Position numbers and translations under genes: made by a program. DNA of 64,000 nt. It comes from Labrys sp. KNU-23. GTDB taxonomy: Bacteria; Pseudomonadota; Alphaproteobacteria; Rhizobiales; Labraceae. Under the pieces are notes generated by a model, which ran no database searches, was not told the origin of the DNA, and worked only from the letters and a program-made list of their open reading frames with translations. Location of the stretch: NCBI RefSeq assembly GCF_008330945.1, contig NZ_CP043488.1, positions 930,001-994,000 of the forward strand. The letters are read 5' to 3'. Shown here piece by piece: positions 25,072-33,812 of the stretch. The stretch's first letter is position 1, and every line of letters begins with the position of its first letter.

Positions 25072-25936
25072 GGATCATGCCCTCCAGCCTGGCGTTGTAG
25101 CCGTCGATGTCTTTTTGGAATTCCCGGAGGTCGAAGGTGACCTCATGCATCTGGGGCGCATAGCGGCCTGAGGCGACGTCGGCGGCGATCGCGTCATGTT
25201 CGTCGCGCCCGATCGGCTTGAACTTGACGATGTCGCCGGGCCGGAAGAACACCATGAAGTCGCGCAGATAGCCGGTCTTCTGCTCGGGATCGAAAATCGG
25301 CATCGGCGTGATGCCGAACATCTGGTAGCCGCCGGCGCCACGCACCGAATAGATGCAGGAGAAACAGCCGCCATGGCCGACCGTCAGCTTCGGGGTGTCA
25401 GTGCGGGGCCTGAGATATTTGGGGACCTGGAGCTGTCTTTGCCGCTCGACCATCTGATACATGAAGGGCAGGCCCGCCACGAAGCCGACCATTGAGACGA
25501 ACCAGGGCGAGCCGCTATGGGCGGCGACGAAATCCTCGACCGAGGCGAGATCGTTGATACGCGCGGCATATTCGAGATCGGTGGCCCCAGGGTCCTGGTG
25601 GCGCTCGCGAAACCGCATCAGCGTCTCATGCGTCCAGGGATCCTGATAGAACACCGGTATCTCGATGATGCGGGTGCCGATCACCGGCTCGGCCTTCGCG
25701 GCGGCCTCTTCGATGCTCTTCACTTCCGCCAGGATATCGTCCGGCTTGATGCGATCGGGATCGAAGCGGATCTGGAAGGAGGCATTGGCCGGACAGATCT
25801 CGGTGACACCGGCGATGCCGGCCTCCCGGACGGCCCGTGTCATCGACAGGCTCTTGAAGAAGGCCTCCAGCGACATGCTCTCGTCGCATTCGACGAACAG
25901 GTGCTCATCGCCGCCAAAGGAATATCGGCTCTTCAT
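25061..25936 (-). CDS. pxpB: 5-oxoprolinase subunit B (KipI-like)
   Basis: 291 residues from MKSRYSFGGDEHLFVE. The core KipI motifs are present: PWFVSMVGFVAGLPFMYQM, GHGGCFSCIYSVRGAGGYQMFGITP is split over two conserved loops, and PMPIFDP with FFRPGDIVKF near the C-terminus. It is longer than B. subtilis KipI (about 240) because of an added C-terminal tail (about 230-291). Its start overlaps the biotin-carboxylase stop by four bases (ATGA), so translation is coupled. Works with PxpC. Confidence 0.87.
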   Translation of the reverse strand: MKSRYSFGGDEHLFVECDESMSLEAFFKSLSMTRAVREAGIAGVTEICPANASFQIRFDPDRIKPDDILAEVKSIEEAAAKAEPVIGTRIIEIPVFYQDPWTHETLMRFRERHQDPGATDLEYAARINDLASVEDFVAAHSGSPWFVSMVGFVAGLPFMYQMVERQRQLQVPKYLRPRTDTPKLTVGHGGCFSCIYSVRGAGGYQMFGITPMPIFDPEQKTGYLRDFMVFFRPGDIVKFKPIGRDEHDAIAADVASGRYAPQMHEVTFDLREFQKDIDGYNARLEGMIHGR

Positions 25937-27324
25937 CGGGCGGCCTCCTTCGCCGGTTCGACTGGCGGCGGCGCAAAACGGTTCTCCAGCCAGCCCTCGA
26001 GAAAGCGTGTGTGGAAACGCCCCGCTGCGACATCGATGTCGGCGGCCAGGGCCTCGTGCAGGGGAATGGTGGTGGGAATGCCCTCGATCTTCAGGCCGGC
26101 CAGTGCCTGCCTGAGCGTGGCCAGGCAGGCCGTGCGGTCCTCGCCATGCACGACGAGCTTGCCCAGCAAGGAATCGTAGAAGGGCGGCACCGCATAGCCC
26201 GCAAAGAGCATGGTGTCGAAACGGATGTCCTCCGCCTCTGGCACCGACAATCCCGAGACCACGCCGGGCCAGGGCATGAAGTTCTTGAACGGGTCCTCGG
26301 CGTTGATGCGGCATTCGATGGCGTGGCCGGCGACGGCGATGTCCTCCTGGCGGACGGAGAGCGGTTCGCCGCCGGCAATGCGCAGCATCTCCTGGACCAG
26401 GTCGAGACCGGTGATCATCTCCGTCACTGGATGCTCGACTTGTATGCGCGTGTTTACTTCAATGAAGTAGAAGGCTTGGGTCGCTTCATCATAGAGATAC
26501 TCCACCGTGCCGGCGCCGCTGTAGCCGACCGAGCGGGCGAGGGCGACGGCACTCTGGCAAAGGCGATCGCGCACTTGCGGCGACAGGCCGACGGCCGGTG
26601 CTTCCTCCCACACTTTCTGGCGCCGGCGCTGCAGCGAGCATTCGCGCTCGAAGCAATGCACGAAGTTGCGCCCGTCACCGAGGATCTGCACCTCGACATG
26701 GCGCGCTCTCTCGATGGCCTTCTCGACATAGAGGCCGCCATCGCCGAAGGCGGCCGCCGCTTCGGCGGAAGCCTGTGGGAACTGCCGGCGGAACTCGTCC
26801 AGATCGGTGGCGACGCGAATGCCGCGTCCGCCGCCCCCGGCCGCGGCCTTGATCATTACCGGAAAGCCGATGCGCTCGACGACCGCCTCGGCCTCCTCGA
26901 GATCGGCGATGCGACCTCCGCTGCCCGGCACGGTGGGAACGCCTGCCTTCTCGGCTTCGGCCCGCGCCGCGACCTTGTCGCCGAGCAGGCGGATTGCAGA
27001 GCCAGCGGGGCCGACGAATTTCATGCCCGCCGCCACCACGGCATCGGCGAAATCGGCGTTCTCGGCCAGGAAGCCATAGCCCGGATGCACGGCATCGACT
27101 TTGGCCGCCCTGGCGGCAGCGAGCACGGCCTCGATGTCGAGATAGGATTTTTTCGCCGCCGGGGGGCCTATCTCGATGGCCTCGTCGGCAAGCCGTACGG
27201 CGAGGGAGTCCTTGTCCGCGGCGCTGTAGACCTGCACGGTGCGCAGTCCCAGCGCCTTGGCCGCGCGATTGATGCGTACGGCGATTTCGCCGCGATTGGC
27301 GATGAGGACGGAACGGATGTTCAT
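25933..27324 (-). CDS. Biotin carboxylase (AccC family)
   Basis: 463 residues. N-terminal IRSVLIANRGEIAVRI, the ATP-grasp glycine loop KAAAGGGGRGIR, HVEVQILGD, and EVNTRIQVEHPVTE with catalytic residues, all intact. It carboxylates biotin on BCCP using bicarbonate and ATP. Being in an operon with an 80-residue BCCP and PxpB/PxpC rather than with accA/accD or accB, it is probably a dedicated carboxylase for this pathway rather than the housekeeping acetyl-CoA carboxylase subunit. It overlaps both neighbours by four bases. Confidence 0.9.
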   Translation of the reverse strand: MNIRSVLIANRGEIAVRINRAAKALGLRTVQVYSAADKDSLAVRLADEAIEIGPPAAKKSYLDIEAVLAAARAAKVDAVHPGYGFLAENADFADAVVAAGMKFVGPAGSAIRLLGDKVAARAEAEKAGVPTVPGSGGRIADLEEAEAVVERIGFPVMIKAAAGGGGRGIRVATDLDEFRRQFPQASAEAAAAFGDGGLYVEKAIERARHVEVQILGDGRNFVHCFERECSLQRRRQKVWEEAPAVGLSPQVRDRLCQSAVALARSVGYSGAGTVEYLYDEATQAFYFIEVNTRIQVEHPVTEMITGLDLVQEMLRIAGGEPLSVRQEDIAVAGHAIECRINAEDPFKNFMPWPGVVSGLSVPEAEDIRFDTMLFAGYAVPPFYDSLLGKLVVHGEDRTACLATLRQALAGLKIEGIPTTIPLHEALAADIDVAAGRFHTRFLEGWLENRFAPPPVEPAKEAAR

Positions 27325-27563
27325 GCCTCCACCTCGGCGAGAACCTGGCCGGCCATCACGGCGTCGCCGTCATCAACGAGGAATTTGATATTGGTGCCGC
27401 CGATGCCCGCATTGACCTCGTGGAAGGATTTCATCACCTCGATCAGGCCAATGACATCGGAGGCCGCGACGGACACCCCGTCCTCCTTGAAGAACGGGCT
27501 GTCAGGGGAGGGGCGTCTGTAGAAGACACCGGGCAAGGGTGACATGATCTGCGAAATTGCCAT
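27321..27563 (-). CDS. Short biotin carboxyl carrier protein
   Basis: 80 residues forming just a biotinyl domain: MSPLPGVFYRRPSPDSPFF, then LIEVMKSFHEVNAG and a C-terminal GDAVMAGQVLAEVEA. The biotinylated Lys would be in EVMKSF; the residue after Lys is Ser where Met or Leu is usual. Much shorter than AccB (about 155) because the N-terminal extension is absent. Lies three bases after PxpA and overlaps the biotin carboxylase by four, so it is the carrier for that enzyme. Confidence 0.87.
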   Translation of the reverse strand: MAISQIMSPLPGVFYRRPSPDSPFFKEDGVSVAASDVIGLIEVMKSFHEVNAGIGGTNIKFLVDDGDAVMAGQVLAEVEA

Positions 27564-27566
27564 TCT

Positions 27567-28367
27567 TCATCCCCTCGTGATGGCTTTGGGCAGGTGGGCG
27601 AGTTCGCTCGCCGGCATGATCTTGATGCCATCGGCGACCAGGGCCGCGCGCATGGCGCGGGCGATGGCAAGGCTGCCGGGCGTATCGGAGTGAAAGCAGA
27701 TGGAATCGAAGGCGATGTCGATGTCGTCACCCTCGACGGTCCGTACCCGCTGTTCCCGGCAGGCTCGCACCACCTTGTCGGCGATCGCCGCCGGATCGAG
27801 CTTGCCGGTGCGGCGGGTGAATACGATGGAGCCCGAACGGCCATAGTCGCGGTCGGCATAGAATTCGCGGATCACCGGCTGGCCGGCCTCGACGGCGACG
27901 CGATGGGTCAGCGAGACATCCATGCAATAGATGAAGGCGTTGGGAGCGGTGGCCTGCATCGCATGGACGAAGGAACGCGACAGCTCCTCATTGACAGCCA
28001 GCTCCATATAGAGCGCGCCATGCGGCTTCACATGCTGCAGGCTGGCGCCGTGGCGGCGGGCGAATTCCCGTAGCGCTCCGGTCTGGTAGACGATGTCGTT
28101 GACGATCTCTTCGGGCGCTCCCTCGATGCGGCGGCGACCGAAGCCCTGAAGATCGCGATAGCCAGGATGGGCACCGATGCCGACGCCGTGCTGGGCCGCC
28201 AGCCGGACGGTGGCGTCCATCAGCGATGGGTCCCCCGCATGAAAGCCGGTGGCGATGTTGGCGGAACTGATAAGCTCCATCAAGGCGGTGTCGTCCGCCT
28301 CCGCCAGGCGCCATTGGCCGAAGCCTTCGCCCATGTCGCAATTGATGTCGACTGCAGCCAGCGCCAA
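27567..28367 (-). CDS. pxpA: 5-oxoprolinase subunit A (LamB/YcsF family)
   Basis: 266 residues: [88 protein letters not shown]. These are the defining LamB/YcsF motifs, with His/Asp residues suited to a TIM-barrel hydrolase site. First gene of the operon; its promoter lies in the gap shared with the LysR gene. With PxpB/C it opens 5-oxoproline; in this context the real substrate may be another lactam. Confidence 0.9.
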   Translation of the reverse strand: MALAAVDINCDMGEGFGQWRLAEADDTALMELISSANIATGFHAGDPSLMDATVRLAAQHGVGIGAHPGYRDLQGFGRRRIEGAPEEIVNDIVYQTGALREFARRHGASLQHVKPHGALYMELAVNEELSRSFVHAMQATAPNAFIYCMDVSLTHRVAVEAGQPVIREFYADRDYGRSGSIVFTRRTGKLDPAAIADKVVRACREQRVRTVEGDDIDIAFDSICFHSDTPGSLAIARAMRAALVADGIKIMPASELAHLPKAITRG

Positions 28368-28458
28368 GCCAGCCTCCCTCTGTAATTAGTCCTGCGCCGG
28401 CATCGCCGCCGGTCTTGCTCTGACGTTACGGCGAGATGGGTAGATTGAAAAATTCTAT

Positions 28459-28481
28459 AATCAGATGACTAATATCTGATT
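28459..28481. promoter_or_regulatory. Candidate LysR operator, 8-bp perfect inverted repeat
   Basis: AATCAGAT (28459-28466), 7-nt spacer, ATCTGATT (28474-28481). It lies 92 bases before PxpA and about 170 before the divergent LysR gene, where a LysR recognition site is expected. The surroundings are strongly AT-rich. Binding inferred. Confidence 0.6.
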
Positions 28482-28647
28482 TTCAGAAGTTGAGAATTTC
28501 CTGAATTCGTTTGAATTTCCCCGATTTATGGTCGTTTTGATATAGATGAGCGAGTGTCAGGGAAGCGCGATCGAGTAACAATCGGGCGTCTATCGATTTT
28601 TCAAATATTGATGTAGAGATCGATCTGAAACGCAAAGGGAGTCGTTC

Positions 28648-29553
28648 ATGCCGGTCAGTCTGCGTCAGATCCGCTATTTCGTGGCGACGGCCGAGCATGG
28701 CCAGGTGTCCCAGGCCGCGGGCGAGCTCGGCATCTCGCAATCGGCCATCACCACCGCCATCAAGGAACTGGAGCAGATCGTCGGCGTCGAACTGTTCACC
28801 CGCTCCACCCAGGGCATGGATATGACGCCCGCAGGCCGCCAATTCCTGTTCCACGCCTATGAGATCCTGAACAAGGTCGAGGAGGCCACCAGCCTTCTTC
28901 TGCCCGCCAATGATTTTGCCGGCCGGCTGTCGGTTGCGGCGACCTACACGGTGATCGGCTATTTCCTGCCCAACCACCTTGGCCGCCTGCGCCGCGCCTG
29001 GCCCAATCTCGACATCCAGCTCTTCGAACTCAACCGCGAAGCGATCGAGGACGGCTTGCTGGCCAATCGCTACGACATGGCGGTGCTGCTGACCTCCAAC
29101 GTCATCAATCCCGACCTCACCACCGAGACGCTGATGAGCTCGCGCCGGCGGCTGTGGGTCCCGGCCCGCCACCGGCTGCTGGCGCAGGGCGCCGTCAGCC
29201 TCAAGGAGATCGCCGAGGAGCCCTATATCATGCTGACGGTGGACGAAGCCGCCCACACGGCGCTGCGCTATTGGAGCCTGTCCTCCTTCCGGCCGAACGT
29301 GACGCTGCGCACCTCCTCGGTCGAGGCCGTCCGCTCGCTGGTGGCGGACGGGCAGGGGGTGGCGATCCTGTCGGACATGGTACTCAGGCCCTGGTCGCTG
29401 GAGGGCAAACGCATCGAGACGATCGTGCCGATTGAGCCGATCCCCTCGATGGATGTCGGCCTGGCCTGGCGGAGGGACGCCGTGTTCACGCCCGCCATGG
29501 AAGCCTTCCGCTCCTATTTCCGCCAAGCCTTCTTCCTGCCGCCCAATCGCTAG
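28648..29553 (+). CDS. LysR family transcriptional regulator
   Basis: 301 residues. N-terminal HTH (LRQIRYFVATAEHGQVSQAA, ISQSAITTAIKELE, LFTRSTQGMDMTPAGR) and a LysR substrate-binding domain (about 90-295). GGGAG precedes the ATG. It is divergent from the pxp operon, with a symmetric site between, and convergent with hyuA. It probably activates the lactam module in response to its substrate or product. Confidence 0.92.
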   Translation: MPVSLRQIRYFVATAEHGQVSQAAGELGISQSAITTAIKELEQIVGVELFTRSTQGMDMTPAGRQFLFHAYEILNKVEEATSLLLPANDFAGRLSVAATYTVIGYFLPNHLGRLRRAWPNLDIQLFELNREAIEDGLLANRYDMAVLLTSNVINPDLTTETLMSSRRRLWVPARHRLLAQGAVSLKEIAEEPYIMLTVDEAAHTALRYWSLSSFRPNVTLRTSSVEAVRSLVADGQGVAILSDMVLRPWSLEGKRIETIVPIEPIPSMDVGLAWRRDAVFTPAMEAFRSYFRQAFFLPPNR

Positions 29554-29604
29554 TGGAGATGGAGCCGCGAGCGAAGGGAAAGCAGGAAGGCTGGGCATCG
29601 CAAG

Positions 29605-31683
29605 TCAATCCTTGCGCGTCAGCAGATAGCTGCCGCTTTCATGCAGGCTGGCGGTCCAGCCGGGCTCGATGACGATGGTGGTGGTGACCTCCTCGATGAT
29701 GGCGGGCCCCGCGACGGACACGCCCACGCCCAGCTTCGAGCCGTCATAGACAGGTGTCGACGTCGCTTCGCCCGATCTGTGGAAGATCGCGGGACGCCGA
29801 TCCTTCAGGGCCTGTTCCAGGCTGCCGGTACCGTCGAGCCGGGGAGGATTGGGCTTCTCGATCAAACCGTAGAGGGTGGATTCGATATTCACCACCTCGA
29901 CCGGGTTGTGCCGCTCGCAATAGGTGTAGAGCTCTTCGTGACGGGCATGGAAGGCATCCTTGACCCTGTCGATCGTGGTTTCATCGATCCTGAAATTGTC
30001 GATGTCGACCGTGCATTCATGCACCTGGCCGACATAGCGCATTTCGAGGCTGCGCTTGATGGCGATGCGGTCGGCGGCAAAGCCGTCCGCTTCCAGATGG
30101 CGGACGCCCTGTGCCTCGATCTCGGCGAAGAGCGTGTCGATCTTCTCGCAGGCGCCGGCAGTGTCCAGGCGCAGGGGCGCGGTCGCCATATAATTGTATT
30201 TGACGTCCGAGATGATCTGCCCGAAGGCGCACAGGCCGGAGGCGAGTTTGGGCAGGATGATGGTGTCGATGCCCATCTCGCGCGCCAGGGCGGTGATATG
30301 GGCGGCGGTGGCGCCGCCGGCCCCGACCAGGACGAAGTCGCGCGGATCGTAGCCGCGCTCGACCGACACGCGCCGGATACCATTGACCATGCCGCTGTTT
30401 ACGATCGTAAACATGCCATAGGCAGCCTGTTCGATGCTGATGCCGAGCGGCTCCGCGACCCTGGCGACGGCTTCGCGGGCCTTGGCAACGTCGAGCGGCA
30501 GCTTGCCGCCAAGCAGGCCCTCGGGATTGAGATAGCCGAGCACCAGATTGGCATCGGAGGTCGTGGGATCGGTTCCCCCGCGCCCATAGCAGGCCGGGCC
30601 GGGCTCGGAGCCCGCTGATTGCGGACCGACCTGCAGCAGGCCCAGGCTGTCGATCCAGCCGATCGAGCCGCCGCCGGCCCCAAGCGTCTCGACCTGGATC
30701 ATGGGAACGCCGACGCGGTAGCGCAGGAAGTCGATGTTCTTGTTGAGGTTGGTCTGGCCGTTGCGCGTCAGCGTGATGTCGAAGGAGGTGCCGCCCATGT
30801 CGACGGTGATGACATTCTCCTTGCCGAAGGGGGCACCGACATAGAGGCCGGCCTGCGGCGCGGAGGCGGGACCGGAATTGATGGCGTAGACGGAGCGGTC
30901 GGTCATCACCTGCCCGACGGCGAGGCCGCCATTGGACTGGAAGTAGCGCACCGGCTGCTTGGCGCCGAGATCGCGGAAATAGCGGTCGACGGCCGTCACG
31001 TAGCGCCGCATCACCGGCGCCAGATAGGCATTGGTCACCGCGGTGGAGGTGCGGGTATATTCGCGGATCTGCGGATAGAGTTCGCTGCCGACGGTGAGGA
31101 TCGCATCGGGCATCATCTCCCGCACGATCTCGGCGGCGCGGCGCTCATGCCCGGGATTGAGCACGGACCACACGAAGGAGATCGCTACCGTCTCCACCTT
31201 CTCCGCGAGGAACAGGCGGCACGCCTGCCGCACATCCTCTTCATGCATCGCGGTGCGCACCGAACCGTCCGAGAGCACACGTTCGCGCACGCCGCGCCTG
31301 AGATAGCGCGGCACCAGCATGGTGGCCGCCGGATATTCCGGATCGTAGCGATAGCCGTCTTCCTTGTGGCCATTGCGGATCTCGATGGAATCCTCATGAC
31401 CCGCCGTGCAGATCAGCCCGGTCTTGCCGCCCCGATGGGTGATCAGGGCATTGAGGCCGACCGTGGTGCCGTTGATGCAGAGGTCGCAGTCGGACACGAT
31501 GGCCGAAGGCGTCGTGCCGAAATTCTCGGCGATCTGCCTGAGGCCGTTCTCGATCGCCCTGGTCGGGTCGGAAGGTGTGGAAAGGGCCTTGAACAGTTTG
31601 ACGTCGCCGCTGGCGCGATTGGCGATGACGAAATCGGTGAAGGTGCCCCCGGCGTCGATGCCGAGACGATAAGCATGTTCCAT
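29605..31683 (-). CDS. hyuA: Hydantoinase/oxoprolinase subunit A
   Basis: 692 residues. N-terminal GIDAGGTFTDFVIANR (actin-like ATPase fold), GTTVGLNALITHRG, VDMGGTSFDITLTR, and GAGGGSIGWID, GPQSAGSEPGPACYG, GAGGATAAHITALAREM. These are HyuA-type signatures shared by ATP-dependent N-methylhydantoinase, acetophenone carboxylase and 5-oxoprolinase. It works with the HyuB subunit, whose stop is 11 bases upstream. The substrate is a cyclic amide or a ketone; local PxpABC and NCS1 genes favour a lactam or hydantoin. Full length. Confidence 0.9.
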   Translation of the reverse strand: MEHAYRLGIDAGGTFTDFVIANRASGDVKLFKALSTPSDPTRAIENGLRQIAENFGTTPSAIVSDCDLCINGTTVGLNALITHRGGKTGLICTAGHEDSIEIRNGHKEDGYRYDPEYPAATMLVPRYLRRGVRERVLSDGSVRTAMHEEDVRQACRLFLAEKVETVAISFVWSVLNPGHERRAAEIVREMMPDAILTVGSELYPQIREYTRTSTAVTNAYLAPVMRRYVTAVDRYFRDLGAKQPVRYFQSNGGLAVGQVMTDRSVYAINSGPASAPQAGLYVGAPFGKENVITVDMGGTSFDITLTRNGQTNLNKNIDFLRYRVGVPMIQVETLGAGGGSIGWIDSLGLLQVGPQSAGSEPGPACYGRGGTDPTTSDANLVLGYLNPEGLLGGKLPLDVAKAREAVARVAEPLGISIEQAAYGMFTIVNSGMVNGIRRVSVERGYDPRDFVLVGAGGATAAHITALAREMGIDTIILPKLASGLCAFGQIISDVKYNYMATAPLRLDTAGACEKIDTLFAEIEAQGVRHLEADGFAADRIAIKRSLEMRYVGQVHECTVDIDNFRIDETTIDRVKDAFHARHEELYTYCERHNPVEVVNIESTLYGLIEKPNPPRLDGTGSLEQALKDRRPAIFHRSGEATSTPVYDGSKLGVGVSVAGPAIIEEVTTTIVIEPGWTASLHESGSYLLTRKD

Positions 31684-31694
31684 GATGACTTCTT

Positions 31695-33449
31695 TCAGGC
31701 CGCCCGGAGCCGTTGGGTTTCGGCGAGGTCGACTTCCAATGTTTCGGCATTCTTGATGGCCACGCCGTAGTCGGCGCGGGCGCCCTCGAGGGAGACGAGG
31801 CCGTTGCGCACGTCCCAGACTACGGTCTCGACGGGGCGCTCGAAGGGGTTGCCATAGCCGCCGCCGCCGGGATTGAGATTGGTGATGGTCTGGCCGGGCT
31901 TGATGGTCTCGATGATGTTCTTGCGCTCGACCGTGACCTCACCGTCGCGCCGCAGCTCGACGCGGCCGACCTTCTTGTCGATCAGGGCGGATTTGGCCCC
32001 GGCTGCGCCCATGGCTGGAATGCGCCGTCCTTCGCCGAAGCCGATGCACAGCATGTCGCCGGTCAGGGGCTCGACCTCCCAGGCTGTGCCGGAGCCGCCG
32101 CGGAACTTCCCGGCGCCGCCTGAATCGGTCATCAGCGCATAGCGATGGATGATGATGGGATAGGAATATTCCAGAAGCTCGACGTCGCCCGAGGTGAGGG
32201 CACCGAAGCAGCATTCCGGGCCGACGGCATGCCAGCCGTCCTGCTGGGGTGTGGCACCGCCGCCCGAGATGATGGTGGCGAGCACCATGGTCACGAACTC
32301 TTCGCCGGTGCGGCCATCCTTGCCGGCGATGTTGAGCCCGTTGGCATGCCCCCAGGAAGCCGCGACCTTGGAGGGCATCGCCTTTTCGAAGGCGAGGCGC
32401 ACCGCATCGGTCAGCGTTTCCATCGGCGTCGTGGTGCAGTTCATGTGGGGGGCGGGCTCCTGTGCATTGCACAGCGTGCCCTTCGGCCCGAAATCGACGC
32501 TTACGCAGCGATAGAGCCCCTCATTGTAGGGCGGGGGCAAAGCGGCGAACATCATCAGGCCGAGATAGACACCCGAATGGGAATTGCCCTCGTAGGAATT
32601 GATGAAATAGGGCACCTGGGGCGGGCTGGAGATGACGATGTGGCAGGCGTCGCCGCTGATGGTGACCCTGGCGCCGATCTCGAAGTCGCCGAAACCGTGC
32701 CCGGCATCCTCGAGGATGGCCTTGCCTTCATAGGTGCCGTCGGGAACGCTCGCTATCAGCGAGCGCATATGCCGGTCGGCCATGTCGAGCAGCGTGTCGA
32801 TGCAGGCATCGACCGTGGGCTTGCCATATTTGTCAAGGAGGGCGATCAGGCGCCGCTCGCCAACCTGGCAGGCGCCGATCAGAGCACGAAAGTCACCCTC
32901 CTGGTCGCGTCGCGCCCGCATGTTGGAGAAGATCAGGTTGAGCACATCCTCGCGCGGCTTGCCGCGATCCCAGATCTTCACCGGTGGAATACGCAGGCAT
33001 TCGGCATAGATCTCGGTGGCGTTGGGATTGTAGCCGGCGGGAACCGGGCCGCCGATATCGGTGAGGTGCCCCTTGCAGACGGTCCAGTAGACCAGCTCGC
33101 CCCGATAGAACACCGGCTTGTACATGCAGGTGTCGATGGCGTGGCTGCCGCCGAAGGCCGGATCGTTGTGCAGGAAGAGATCGCCTTCGTGAATGTCGTC
33201 ATCGAAGAATTTGGCGACCGCCTTCATGGCAGGGATCAGCGAGCCCAGATGGATGGGAATGTCCTGGCCCTGCAGGATCATCTCGGGGCGGGCATTGAAG
33301 AGCGCGGTCGAATAGTCATGGGCCAGGTTGAAGACGGAGGAGCGCGCCGTCTTCTCTAGCGCCAGGGTCATCTCGCGCTGGGTGGTCTCCAGGACCCCGC
33401 GCACCACCGACAGCGTGATCGGATCAACTTTTTCTCGCTCAATCGACAT
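31695..33449 (-). CDS. hyuB: Hydantoinase/oxoprolinase subunit B
   Basis: 584 residues from MSIEREKVDPITLSV; the ATG at 33449 has GGGGAGGATGG upstream, whereas the longer open frame has none. Motifs: DLFLHNDPAFGGSHAIDT, KGHLTDIGGPVPAGYNP, HANGLNIAGKDGRTGEEF, GGAGKFRGGSGTAWEVEP and NLNPGGGGYGNPFERP. The beta subunit carries the metal-dependent part of the HyuAB/oxoprolinase active complex. First gene of the hyuB-hyuA transcript. The upstream gap holds repeat copies and an 8-bp inverted repeat. Confidence 0.9.
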   Translation of the reverse strand: MSIEREKVDPITLSVVRGVLETTQREMTLALEKTARSSVFNLAHDYSTALFNARPEMILQGQDIPIHLGSLIPAMKAVAKFFDDDIHEGDLFLHNDPAFGGSHAIDTCMYKPVFYRGELVYWTVCKGHLTDIGGPVPAGYNPNATEIYAECLRIPPVKIWDRGKPREDVLNLIFSNMRARRDQEGDFRALIGACQVGERRLIALLDKYGKPTVDACIDTLLDMADRHMRSLIASVPDGTYEGKAILEDAGHGFGDFEIGARVTISGDACHIVISSPPQVPYFINSYEGNSHSGVYLGLMMFAALPPPYNEGLYRCVSVDFGPKGTLCNAQEPAPHMNCTTTPMETLTDAVRLAFEKAMPSKVAASWGHANGLNIAGKDGRTGEEFVTMVLATIISGGGATPQQDGWHAVGPECCFGALTSGDVELLEYSYPIIIHRYALMTDSGGAGKFRGGSGTAWEVEPLTGDMLCIGFGEGRRIPAMGAAGAKSALIDKKVGRVELRRDGEVTVERKNIIETIKPGQTITNLNPGGGGYGNPFERPVETVVWDVRNGLVSLEGARADYGVAIKNAETLEVDLAETQRLRAA

Positions 33450-33456
33450 CCATCCT

Positions 33457-33590
33457 CCCCAGAGTAAAGCGCGTTCGGGCGTGAACGCTTGCTTGCTCTC
33501 ACTCTTTGGTTCCAAGCCAATCCCGCGGATTGGCTGAAGCGTCTTTGCGATTCTTGGCGATGCCGCCAAAATCGCAAAATGCTCTGGCCA
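33457..33590. repeat. Dispersed repeat, copy A
   Basis: Contains GAGTAAAGCGCGTTC (33462-33476; its complement differs at one base from 42076-42090) and GCGTCTTTGCGATT (33539-33552; exact complement at 48806-48819). Between them is AGCCAATC-5nt-GATTGGCT (33515-33535). TTTGCGAT...TTGGCG and CGCCAA...ATCGCAAA (33544-33578) can form a long imperfect hairpin. It fills the gap upstream of hyuB; the rest to 33812 has no ORF that I trust. Confidence 0.65.
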
Positions 33591-33812
33591 GCCGCAGGCG
33601 AGGCGGGAGAAAGTCTGTCCCCCCGAAGATCCCCTACATCGGCGTCTCGCGCACCGTCGTTCCCATCAGCCAATCAGGTTTGCGGGCCGTCGTCTTTGCA
33701 GGGAGCGAGCAATGGTTTGACGCTGAGTGCACAATCGGCCGGACCGCAGGGCCGGGCGATTGCCAACCTCGCCTCTCGCGCCTAGTCTCGGCAGCCGTTC
33801 CGCGGAGCTGTC

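Noticed and set aside
25933..27563. Housekeeping acetyl-CoA carboxylase accB-accC
   Set aside because: The carrier is only 80 residues, its motif is atypical, and both genes are translationally coupled with pxpA/pxpB.
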